Part shown: positions 11,431 to 19,096 of the stretch, in pieces | Layout of the letters: every line of letters starts with the position of its first letter | How positions within the stretch are numbered: the stretch's first letter is position 1 | From: Gemmatimonadaceae bacterium | GTDB taxonomy: Bacteria; Gemmatimonadota; Gemmatimonadetes; Gemmatimonadales; Gemmatimonadaceae | Assembly: GCA_036504815.1 (NCBI GenBank) | Contig: DASXUN010000012.1 | Coordinates: 248,001-312,000 of the forward strand | Direction of reading: 5' to 3' | Length of the DNA: 64,000 nt | Program-made: the position numbers and the translations under genes | Notes under the pieces: generated by a model | Told to the model about the DNA's origin: nothing | The model's database searches: none | Seen by the model: the letters and a program-made list of their open reading frames with translations, nothing else

Positions 11431-12305
11431 TCGATGTTCTCCACCTGCTCGCGGATCCGCTCGAGCTCTTCCTTGACGGCGATGACGTCGCGCTGGATCT
11501 CGGCGTCATTGGCCTTGCTTCCCGTGGTGTTGGCCTCGCGCAGCATTTCCTGCAGCAGGAAACCGAGGCGCTTGCCCACCGCCTCGCCGGCGCCGTCGCG
11601 CAGCGTCTCGCCGAAGGCGGCAATGTGCGTGCGGAACCGGTCGATCTCCTCGCCGACGTCCAGGCGGTCGGCCAGGATGGCGATCTCCTGCGCCAGCCGC
11701 TGGTCATCGAGGACGACGCCATTCGCGAGCTTCGCGACGTTCTCGAGGAGTCGGTCGCGCTGGGCGATGACGCGCGCGGGGGCGCGCGCCGCAATGCGTT
11801 CCACCGCCGATTCGATGACCGCCAGCCGCTCGAGGATGATGCCGGCAAGGCGTGCCCCTTCCCGCTCGCGCATCTCCGTCAACTCTGTCGCGGCACGGTC
11901 CACGAGGGACACCAGCGCTTCGGCACCATCGTCCGGCACGTCGTCTTCGGAGCCGACCCGCACGACTTCGGGAAGGCGGAGGACCGTCGCCACATCGACC
12001 TCGCCGCCCAGCCCGTTGGCGTCACGGAGCGTCTTGAGCTGAGCGGCATATTCCGCGAACCGCCCGGCATCGATGACGGCCGCCGGAGTGTCCGCGCGCT
12101 CCAGGCGCGCCGACACGGTGACGTGACCGCGGGCGATTCGCTTGCGCAACGCCTCACGCACGTCGCCCTCCCAGCGGCTGAGGGCCGTGGGGAGCTTCAG
12201 GCTGGGGCTGAAGAAGCGATGGTTGACGGTGCGAAGTTCGAGGCTCACATGGGTGGAACCCACGAGCCCGTCCGCCGCGCCAAACCCGGTCATCGAACGA
12301 ATCAT
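11427..12305 (-). CDS. yicC: YicC/YloC-family endoribonuclease
   Basis: Member of the YicC family; characterised relatives are endoribonucleases involved in RNA turnover. 292 residues, full length. It opens with the signature MIRSMTGFG and NHRFFSPSLKLP and ends with the conserved DUF1732 helical domain (EMLREANTTGSKAND, EELERIREQVENIE). It is the first gene of the fourteen-gene leftward chain, so the chain's promoter should lie in the short region between 12305 and 12379. Confidence 0.94.
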   Translation of the reverse strand: MIRSMTGFGAADGLVGSTHVSLELRTVNHRFFSPSLKLPTALSRWEGDVREALRKRIARGHVTVSARLERADTPAAVIDAGRFAEYAAQLKTLRDANGLGGEVDVATVLRLPEVVRVGSEDDVPDDGAEALVSLVDRAATELTEMREREGARLAGIILERLAVIESAVERIAARAPARVIAQRDRLLENVAKLANGVVLDDQRLAQEIAILADRLDVGEEIDRFRTHIAAFGETLRDGAGEAVGKRLGFLLQEMLREANTTGSKANDAEIQRDVIAVKEELERIREQVENIE

Positions 12306-12351
12306 ATAGAACCGGGTAAGTTATTGAAAGACAGTGGCTTTGGCAAGGTGA

Positions 12352-12372
12352 CCCAGGGCTCAAACCCCTGGG
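12352..12372 (-). terminator. candidate hairpin terminator after the outer-membrane protein gene
   Basis: CCCAGGG and CCCTGGG arms around a 7-base loop lie just after the stop codon at 12379 and before the yicC start. There is no T-run, so intrinsic termination is only suggested by position and symmetry. Confidence 0.4.
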
Positions 12373-12378
12373 AACTGC

Positions 12379-14295
12379 CTAGTTCCAGAAGTTCCACCGC
12401 AAACCATAGTACTGCAGGCGTCGCGGCATGAGGTACCCCGGGGCGGTTTCGTACAGTTTCCCGACAGTATTTTCCGCCTGGAAGAAGACCGTTCCGCTCT
12501 CGATCCGGATCTCCAGCCGGGCCCCGATGATATCGATGGGTCCCGTGGAGTTGCCCACCTGCCCATTGGCCGTCGGGAAGAACATCGGCGTCCGGTGGTT
12601 GTAGGTCCCCATGGCCAGCACATGGAAGTTGTTGCGCGGAAATCGCGTGAGCCAGCTGGTGTTGACCAGCAGCGCGCTGTGCACTTCCATCTGCGGGCGG
12701 TACGCGCCCGAGCCGTCCCAGCGGACGCCGTTCACGTCGAACTGGATCTGCTTGTACAGGCGGCCGCGCGCGCCAAACAGCACGCCTTTGGCTTCGCCCG
12801 TGCCCACGCGAACGAGGCTGGAGTCGAGCGCAATGGGCGCGGCGAGCGTGGTTACCCCCCGCGTGACCATTCCGCCGGTGAGCGTAACGCCCCACCACGT
12901 GGTGGCCGCCTCCAGGCGCGACGCCGTAAAGGCCGGGCCGCGCGACCGTGTCGACTTGGGATCGTAGCTGCTGAACGCGCCCGACACCTCGATCCACCGC
13001 CACGGCGCGACGCGCGCGGCAAGATCCACGCGGCGCGTCGAGTCGGCCCCTCGCGTCTCGGCGAAGGCGCTCAGCGACACGAAGCGCCAGTCATAGCCGA
13101 GCCGCACGGCCGGCGAGAGATCGGTGCGCCCACCCGCGGCGCGCAGGCGGGCGGTGGCGCTTGCGCGCACGCCCCAACGCGACGCGCCGGCCGCGAGCAC
13201 ATACTGGGACCGCGACGCGGCGGAGTCCACCGTGTCCTTGGGCACGGACCCGGGAATGGTCTGGGCCGTGGTCTCGGACACCTTGCTGTTCTCGGCAATC
13301 ATCTGCGTCGCCGCGATGAGCTGCGCCCATGGCTTTCCCTTGGCGTCCGGGTCGCCCCAGGCGACTCGCGCGTAGGCCGAGGCAAGCGCGCCCTTGAAGG
13401 CGGGCGATCCGTTGGCGTAACTCTGCGTCTCGCTTGCCGGCCAGCGAATGGTGGCCGCCCGATCCACGCCGGCGCGATTCCAGGCGCCGTCGACGCTCCA
13501 TCCCTTCCATGCCCATCCGACGCGGCCGAAGACCTGCAACGAGGTGCCGTCGCCGCCCGTCCGCGGCGAGGTGGTGTTGTACTGCTGCGCCGCCAGCTGT
13601 ACCGCCCCGCCGTTCTGCAGGCGCTTGCCGAAGAAGCCGCGATACAGGTTGGTGTTCTCGCTTCCCGTGGTGATGTCGGTGCGCGTGAACGGGGTGACGC
13701 GGTCCACGCGCCAGCTGCGCAGGTGCACGCGCAATTCGCCGGCGGCGCGCTCGGCGCTCACTTCCTCCACCTGCCACAGCGGAATGAGCGCGAGGTCGAG
13801 CACGTCGCCATTGCGCGTGTCGATGGCGTCGAGTTCCACGCCGTCGAGGAAGACGCGCACGCGGCCCGCGTCACCGTTGTACGAGATGTACTGCGCGGCA
13901 GGTATCCAGTTGGCGCGGAAGCCCGTGGCGCCCGGAACCTGGGCGAGGAGATCGGCAAGCGTCGTGGCGCCGGCGGCGCGCAAACTTTCGCCCTCCCAGT
14001 GCCATCGACCGCCGGCTTCCGTGGGGAGTTCGGCGCGCGCCAGCGGCGACTTCACGGTGTCCGCGACCGTTTGCTTTGCACGGGATGGGGCGGAATCAGG
14101 CCGGGCGGCGGGCGCCTGGACCGCGCGCTGTGCACTGTCTGGTTTCGCCACCCCGCCCTTGGTCGTGTCGGCCTTCACGGTGTCCTTCGGAGGCACCGGC
14201 TGCTGCGCGGCCAGCGACGCCCCGCCCAACAGCAGGAGGGCCGCCAGGAGGCGGCCCTTCAGGCGACGGCCGGCGGGGCGCGACCCGAGGTTCAG
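12379..14295 (-). CDS. TonB-plug-like outer-membrane beta-barrel protein
   Basis: 638 residues if started at CTG 14295. Signal peptide: basic NLGSRPAGRRLKGR, hydrophobic LLAALLLLGGA, then SLAAQQP. A Pro/Lys/Asp-rich linker (to about 90) precedes a plug-like domain (GATTLADLLAQVPG, RVRVFLDGVELDAI, PLWQVEEVSA), then about 450 residues of alternating barrel-like strands ending in RWNFWN with a terminal aromatic pattern. It resembles TonB-dependent receptors but the barrel is short; substrate unknown. No in-frame ATG or GTG reaches the signal peptide. CTG overlaps the pepA stop as CTGA behind GGGGGAGGG. The in-frame TTG at 14229 would cut the hydrophobic core. Confidence 0.75.
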   Translation of the reverse strand: MNLGSRPAGRRLKGRLLAALLLLGGASLAAQQPVPPKDTVKADTTKGGVAKPDSAQRAVQAPAARPDSAPSRAKQTVADTVKSPLARAELPTEAGGRWHWEGESLRAAGATTLADLLAQVPGATGFRANWIPAAQYISYNGDAGRVRVFLDGVELDAIDTRNGDVLDLALIPLWQVEEVSAERAAGELRVHLRSWRVDRVTPFTRTDITTGSENTNLYRGFFGKRLQNGGAVQLAAQQYNTTSPRTGGDGTSLQVFGRVGWAWKGWSVDGAWNRAGVDRAATIRWPASETQSYANGSPAFKGALASAYARVAWGDPDAKGKPWAQLIAATQMIAENSKVSETTAQTIPGSVPKDTVDSAASRSQYVLAAGASRWGVRASATARLRAAGGRTDLSPAVRLGYDWRFVSLSAFAETRGADSTRRVDLAARVAPWRWIEVSGAFSSYDPKSTRSRGPAFTASRLEAATTWWGVTLTGGMVTRGVTTLAAPIALDSSLVRVGTGEAKGVLFGARGRLYKQIQFDVNGVRWDGSGAYRPQMEVHSALLVNTSWLTRFPRNNFHVLAMGTYNHRTPMFFPTANGQVGNSTGPIDIIGARLEIRIESGTVFFQAENTVGKLYETAPGYLMPRRLQYYGLRWNFWN

Positions 14296-15773
14296 CGGGC
14301 CCTCCCCCGAACGAACTCGACGAAGGTCCGCACCGGCACGCCGGTGGGTCCCTTCGGGATAACGGTGAGGTCGCTCTCCGAGTACGCCGTGCCCGCGATG
14401 TCGAGGTGCACCCAGGGCACGCCAGCCGGAACAAACTCGCGCAGGAAGAGCGCCGCGGTGATGGTTCCCGCGCCGCGTCCGCCGATGTTCTTGATGTCGG
14501 CGATATCGCCCTTGATCATCTCACGGTAGTCGTCCCACATCGGCAGCGGCCAGCCGGGTTCGCCGCCGCGCTTCGCCGCGGCGAGCACTTCATCCTGCAG
14601 CTTCTCGTCATTGGTCATGACGCCGGTCGCGCTGTTGCCGAGCGCGATGACGCAGGCGCCGGTCAGCGTGGCCGCATCGATGATGGCCGCGGGCTTGAAG
14701 CGCGCGCTGTAGGCGAGCACGTCGGCCAGCACCAGGCGTCCTTCCGCGTCGGTGTTGAGGATCTCGATGGTCTTGCCGTTCGACGCGGTGACCACGTCGC
14801 CGGGATTCATGGACGTGCCCGACGGCATGTTGGTGGTGCTGCCGATCAGCCCGACGACGTTGACGCGCAACTTGAGGCGCGCGATCGCCTCGATGGCGCC
14901 GAGCACGCCCGCCGCCCCCGACATGTCGTACTTCATCATCTCCATCCCCTGCGCGGGCTTGATGGAGATGCCGCCCGAGTCGAAGCAGAGGCCCTTGCCC
15001 ACGAGCGCCACCGGCGCGTCGCCGCGCCGTCCGCCGCGATACTCGAGGACGATCAGCTTGGGATCCTGCGGCGTTCCGGCGGCCACGGCCAGGAACGATT
15101 CCATCTTGAGGCGCTTGAGGTCGCGGCGACCGAAGACCTGCACGCGCAGGCGATGCCGCTTGGCGATGTCGCGCGCCGTGCGCGCCAGATACTCCGGCGT
15201 GCAGACGTTGCCGGGCAGCTGCTGCAACCGCCGCGCGAGCCGCTGGCCTTCGCCGAGCGCCACGCCGGCCGCCAGGGCCGCCTTCGATCCGCGCGGATCG
15301 CTGCTGACCAGCACCGCCTCGATCAGCGGTTTGGGGCGATCCTTGGCCGGCGGCATCGTCTTGTAGTCCGTGAAATCCCACGCACCGCGCGACAGCCCGT
15401 AGGCCGCCGCCTCCACCGACTCGTCCGCCAGCCGCTCGGACCAGAACGCCATCTTGCGAACGCCCAGCGCGTTGCCCTTGCGACCGCCGAGGGTGGACGC
15501 CCGCATGATGCTGGCATAGGCATCGCTGCCGTCGCCGAGGCCGAGCAGGAGCACACGCGCCGGGCCGCGCCCGTGTCCGACAAAAAGCAGCGACTCGTCC
15601 CTGGCGCCCTTGAAGTCGCCGTTGCGGACCGCCCGCGAGAGCACGCCACCGTAGGCGGCATCAAGCGCCTTCAGCGCCCGCGGAAAGGTGCCGCCCGTGG
15701 GCAGGGCCACGGCCAGGAGAGGTGCGGCAACGCGTGCGGGGTCACCGCCGCGTACGGAAATCGCCATCGACAT
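14292..15773 (-). CDS. pepA: leucyl aminopeptidase (peptidase M17)
   Basis: Two-metal aminopeptidase that removes N-terminal residues from peptides in the cytosol. 493 residues, full length. The C-terminal catalytic half shows GKGLCFDSGGISIKP and MKYDMSGAAG with metal ligands, and NTDAEGRL, the family signature with the catalytic arginine. It begins one base after the stop of the icd remnant, so both probably share the upstream promoter, and its stop overlaps the start of the outer-membrane protein. Confidence 0.96.
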   Translation of the reverse strand: MSMAISVRGGDPARVAAPLLAVALPTGGTFPRALKALDAAYGGVLSRAVRNGDFKGARDESLLFVGHGRGPARVLLLGLGDGSDAYASIMRASTLGGRKGNALGVRKMAFWSERLADESVEAAAYGLSRGAWDFTDYKTMPPAKDRPKPLIEAVLVSSDPRGSKAALAAGVALGEGQRLARRLQQLPGNVCTPEYLARTARDIAKRHRLRVQVFGRRDLKRLKMESFLAVAAGTPQDPKLIVLEYRGGRRGDAPVALVGKGLCFDSGGISIKPAQGMEMMKYDMSGAAGVLGAIEAIARLKLRVNVVGLIGSTTNMPSGTSMNPGDVVTASNGKTIEILNTDAEGRLVLADVLAYSARFKPAAIIDAATLTGACVIALGNSATGVMTNDEKLQDEVLAAAKRGGEPGWPLPMWDDYREMIKGDIADIKNIGGRGAGTITAALFLREFVPAGVPWVHLDIAGTAYSESDLTVIPKGPTGVPVRTFVEFVRGRAR

Positions 15774-15774
15774 G

Positions 15775-16137
15775 TTAGGCCCCCTTCATTCCGGCGATGA
15801 CCGCATCGCCGAAGCCAGACGTGGATACTTCGGTCGCACCCGACATCTGACGCGCGAGTTCATAGGTCACCGTCTCGTTGCCGATGGCGATCTCCATGCC
15901 GTGCATGATGAGGTCCGACGCCTCCTGCCAGCCCATCGTCTCGGGCATCATCACCCCCAAGGGGATGACCGAGCCCGGGTTGATCTTGTTCAGTCCCGCA
16001 TATTGGGGCGCCGTGCCATGCGTCGCCTCGAATACCGCGGCCTCGTCGCCGATGTTCCCGCCCGGCACGATGCCCAACCCGCCCACTGCGGCCGCCAGCG
16101 TATCGGCGGGCACGTGGGAGTACTTGTACGTCGCCAT
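15775..16137 (-). pseudogene. orphan C-terminal fragment of dimeric NADP isocitrate dehydrogenase
   Basis: 120 intact codons matching only the last quarter of homodimeric Icd: [75 protein letters not shown]. The N-terminal 300 residues, with the substrate-binding serine and arginines, the catalytic lysine and metal-binding aspartates, are absent, so it cannot catalyse the reaction. The NADP-site Tyr and Arg (TYELAR) remain while Lys-Tyr has become Gln-Tyr. Upstream DNA encodes an unrelated Hpt protein, so the rest was deleted. The frame is undamaged and lies just ahead of pepA; it may be a recent remnant or a retained small protein. Confidence 0.85.
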
Positions 16138-16163
16138 TCTTCCGCGGTGAAGTAGTTAGACGG

Positions 16164-16192
16164 AAACTAGGAACCGCCTGCGGGTGGAGCAA
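16164..16192 (-). promoter_or_regulatory. candidate sigma-70-type promoter for icd remnant-pepA
   Basis: On the minus strand TTGCTC and TAGTTT are separated by 17 bases, with the -10 box about 27 bases upstream of the ATG at 16137. It is the only plausible promoter seen between the Hpt gene and pepA. Consensus match is moderate. Confidence 0.35.
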
Positions 16193-16231
16193 GGCGAGTC
16201 CCGCAGCCCACGGACACGACGGATGGTGATG

Positions 16232-16247
16232 GCCGCCAAACGGCGGC
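16232..16247 (-). terminator. candidate hairpin after the Hpt gene
   Basis: GCCGCC-GTTT-GGCGGC on the minus strand immediately follows the Hpt stop codon. The stem is short but fully paired and GC-rich; there is no T-run. Confidence 0.3.
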
Positions 16248-16252
16248 GAATG

Positions 16253-16609
16253 TCACGCGGAGAGCCAGCCGTTGGCGCTGAACCACTTGCGGCACCGCGC
16301 GAACTCCTCCTCGGCCGCCGCAAGGTCGGCCGCGGCCCCCTCGTGGTCGCCCGACTTCGCGCGTCGCTCGCCATGCGCGCAGATTGCCTCGAGCTGACGC
16401 GCCCCCAGCTGGCCGCACCCGGAGCGCATGGCATGGAACGCAGTGGCCGTGATCGCGAGATCGCCGCCCTGCAGGCCGAGCTGCGCGGTGACCAGCCGCT
16501 CCGGGGCGGACGCCATGAACAGGCGCACGACTTCACGCATCGTCGGCGCGTCGAGCAACTCGAGCAGCGCGTCGAAGTCTTCTGCCGCGACCGGTGGGGT
16601 TTCGTGCAT
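16253..16609 (-). CDS. stand-alone histidine phosphotransfer (Hpt) protein
   Basis: 118 residues forming a single Hpt four-helix domain, a phosphorelay carrier between receiver domains. FHAMRSGCGQLGA puts the phospho-accepting histidine at 59 in the usual H-x-[LM]-[KR]-[GS] context, followed by the small residues of helix packing. No hybrid kinase or receiver is adjacent; the nearest receivers are over 8 kb away. The start at 16609 is the ATG nearest the domain. A longer in-frame extension to 17065 would run antisense through the DUF983 gene and is unlikely. Confidence 0.85.
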   Translation of the reverse strand: MHETPPVAAEDFDALLELLDAPTMREVVRLFMASAPERLVTAQLGLQGGDLAITATAFHAMRSGCGQLGARQLEAICAHGERRAKSGDHEGAAADLAAAEEEFARCRKWFSANGWLSA

Positions 16610-16681
16610 GCCGCTCGGACGTTGATGGACGCGACGGGCGTCGAGGCAACGCCCGCTTCGCGTAACCTTATCTTCCGTGGC

Positions 16682-17092
16682 ATGAACTCCGCCAGCCCGG
16701 TCACGCCCCTCACGCGCATCCGCCGCGCGCTGCGCCTCCGGTGTCCCGCCTGCGGGGCGCGGGGAGTCATGGTGCATTGGCTGCGCTTGGCGGACCGGTG
16801 CCCCGCCTGTGGCCTGCGCCCCGATCGCGGCGAGCCCGATCACTTTCTGGGCGGGTACGTCATCAACCTCGCCATCGCGGAGAGCGTCGCTGCGGTCCTG
16901 TGGGTGGCGCTGCTGGTCGCGACGTGGCCCGATCCGCCGTGGGATCTCATGCAGTGGGCGGCGGCATTCCTCGTGATCGCCACGCCGGCGGCGCTCTACC
17001 CCTTCACCCGGCTCGTCTTCCTGGCTCTGGATCTTTCGGCGCAGCCGCAGCGCCCCGGCGACCACGACACCGGCGATCCGACGTACAAATAG
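16682..17092 (+). CDS. DUF983 family membrane protein
   Basis: 136 residues. Family pattern: RCPACGARG and RCPACGLRPDRGEPDHFLGGY, two CxxC pairs likely binding zinc before two membrane helices (about 60-80 and 90-115). Relatives are small integral membrane proteins of unknown function, sometimes near cytochrome oxidase genes. It is monocistronic and converges on guaA with only 12 bases between stops. The start at 16682 was chosen because it sits just before the conserved region and upstream alternatives lack a ribosome site. Confidence 0.85.
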   Translation: MNSASPVTPLTRIRRALRLRCPACGARGVMVHWLRLADRCPACGLRPDRGEPDHFLGGYVINLAIAESVAAVLWVALLVATWPDPPWDLMQWAAAFLVIATPAALYPFTRLVFLALDLSAQPQRPGDHDTGDPTYK

Positions 17093-17104
17093 TCGGCGCG
17101 GGAC

Positions 17105-18925
17105 TCACTCCCACTCGATGGTGCCGGGCGGCTTCGTGGTGATGTCCAGCGCGATTCCGCTCACGCCGGGGAGCGCCAGGATCTGCGCGCGCAGTTCATC
17201 GCGCAGCCGCGGCGACAACGGCGCCGGGATGGCGGTCATCGCACGTTCCGAATGAATGGGACGCACGATCACGAACTCGCGGCCGTGGCTGTCGACCTCG
17301 AGCGGCACGAGCACGGTGGGACACTGCCAGATGTCGCCGTAGATCCCGTGGCGACGCAGTCCTTCCATCACCAGATGATCGGCTTCCCGCAGCAGGTCGA
17401 GTCGCTCTCGGGTGACCGTGGCGGCGAGCGGGCGCACGCGTCGGGGCGCTGTCGCGCCGAAATTCCAGATGGCCCGGTTGATACCCGGCACCTGCTTGAA
17501 CAACTGCGCCGCCATCTCGAGCAGCCGTTCCCACGAGGCCTCGCCACTGACCAACACCGGGTGCTCATACGAGCGAAGATCAGCCTTCACACCGACCGAC
17601 TTGATCGGGAGCGCCATCGCCGCGAGTCCGTACCCGGCCGCCACGCTGCCGACGGCGGGCTCAATGGCCTCGAACCCTTCATGGAATGGCACGCCGGCCG
17701 AACAGAGCAGGCGCACGCCGAGCCCGGGCCCGGGGAACGGGTGCCGCCAGATGAGGTCGTGCGGAATCCCCATCTTCTCGCCGAGTTCCCGTACTTCAAC
17801 CTTGTACAGCTCAGCCAGCGGCTCGACCACGCGTCCCTGCCGGAGCATCTCCTCGATGATCGGGACGCGATTGTGGTGCGTCTTGATGGTGTCGGCGCGC
17901 TTCGTGCCGCCGGTCTCGATGGTGTCGGGGTAGATCGTTCCCTGGCCCAGCAGGTGCGACGCGATGCCAAGCGCGCGTGCTTCGCGCTCGAAGACTTCGA
18001 TGAAGGTGTTGCCGATGATCTTCCGCTTCTGCTCCGGCTCGACGACGCCGGCCAACGCGCCCAGGAAGGCGTCGCTGGCATCCACGAAGTGGAGGTTGCG
18101 GTCGAGTCCGAACGCGCGGAACGCCTCGAGGACGTCGCGGCTTTCGTCCTTGCGCATCAGTCCATTGTCCACGTGCAGCAGGTGCAGCCGCTCGGGGCCA
18201 AGGGCCTCACCGAGCAGCCGCGCGGCGACCGTGGAATCCACTCCGCCCGATGCGAGCAGGAAGACCGACCGGTCGCCCACCTGATGGCGCACGCGCTCCA
18301 TCTGCTCCGCGATGTACTGTTCCATCGTCCAGGAGGGCGAGCAACCGCAGATGCCGAGCACGAAGTTGCCGATCATCTCGTCGCCGTGGACGGTGTCGTC
18401 GACTTCGGGGTGGAACTGGAAGCCGTACCGGCGGAGCGATTCGGAGGCGATAGCCGCGTACCGATGCGGCGTGCCGGCAGCGCCGAGCGTGGTGTAACCG
18501 ACCTCCTCGAAACCGGGACCCACACTCGTCACGGAGTCGAAGTGGCTCATCCAGACGCGCTCCACCGGCGCGAGCCCGCCAAAGATCGGGGTCTCACCGA
18601 CGATATGCAGGTCGGCGGGTCCCCATTCTTGCGCGCCGTGCACCACCGTGCCGCCGTACTGCTTGGCGATCTCCTGGTGGCCAAAACAGAAGCCGAGGAT
18701 GGGCACGTCGAGGTCGTAGATCGCCCGATTGTACCCGGAATCCTCGCCAAAAGCTGAGAGGCTCGGACTGCCGGAGAGAATGATCCCCTTGTAACGCGCG
18801 AACAGCGCGGTCGCATCATCCGGCTGCCGGATTTCCGCCAGCACGTGCAGCCGGCGGACCTTCGTTGCAATCAGGTGCGCGTACTGTCCGCCGAAATCGA
18901 TGACGGCGATGGCGTCGTGGGACAT
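17105..18925 (-). CDS. guaA: GMP synthase (glutamine-hydrolysing), long human-type form
   Basis: Aminates XMP to GMP with ATP, using ammonia from glutamine. 606 residues against about 520 in E. coli. Class I amidotransferase domain: GFCFGHQ with catalytic cysteine 80, and FHPEV with His172 and Glu174. ATP-pyrophosphatase loop SGGVDST at 226-232. The C-terminal dimerisation region is about 80 residues longer than in E. coli and runs like the human enzyme (SWERLLEMAAQL, LREADHLVMEGLRRHG, PTVLVPLEVD, MTAIPAPLSP), ending in the universal KPPGTIEWE. No guaB is nearby. Confidence 0.97.
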   Translation of the reverse strand: MSHDAIAVIDFGGQYAHLIATKVRRLHVLAEIRQPDDATALFARYKGIILSGSPSLSAFGEDSGYNRAIYDLDVPILGFCFGHQEIAKQYGGTVVHGAQEWGPADLHIVGETPIFGGLAPVERVWMSHFDSVTSVGPGFEEVGYTTLGAAGTPHRYAAIASESLRRYGFQFHPEVDDTVHGDEMIGNFVLGICGCSPSWTMEQYIAEQMERVRHQVGDRSVFLLASGGVDSTVAARLLGEALGPERLHLLHVDNGLMRKDESRDVLEAFRAFGLDRNLHFVDASDAFLGALAGVVEPEQKRKIIGNTFIEVFEREARALGIASHLLGQGTIYPDTIETGGTKRADTIKTHHNRVPIIEEMLRQGRVVEPLAELYKVEVRELGEKMGIPHDLIWRHPFPGPGLGVRLLCSAGVPFHEGFEAIEPAVGSVAAGYGLAAMALPIKSVGVKADLRSYEHPVLVSGEASWERLLEMAAQLFKQVPGINRAIWNFGATAPRRVRPLAATVTRERLDLLREADHLVMEGLRRHGIYGDIWQCPTVLVPLEVDSHGREFVIVRPIHSERAMTAIPAPLSPRLRDELRAQILALPGVSGIALDITTKPPGTIEWE

Positions 18926-19096
18926 GGGCTACCGGGGCGAGGAACGGTTCGCGGTGGTATTTGTCACGCGACAAGTTGCCAACCGGGCACAGCACGGGCA
19001 ACTGCACGCGCGCCGCTAGAAGGCGGCGACTTCCTTCACCGCACCGCTGGCGATGACCGCGCAGGAGCGCACGTCCGCCACACCACCCTCGGCGGA

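Noticed and set aside
12352-12372. T-arm-like hairpin suggesting a tRNA end or att site
   Set aside because: Loop CTCAAAC does not match the TTC loop and no other tRNA arms are adjacent; kept only as a possible terminator.
15860-16192. alternative frame overlapping the icd remnant
   Set aside because: Shadow frame; the other frame matches Icd residue by residue.
19019-19084. 21-codon GTG frame just after the amidase
   Set aside because: Reads like a plausible peptide but has no ribosome site and could be chance in Ala/Val-rich composition.
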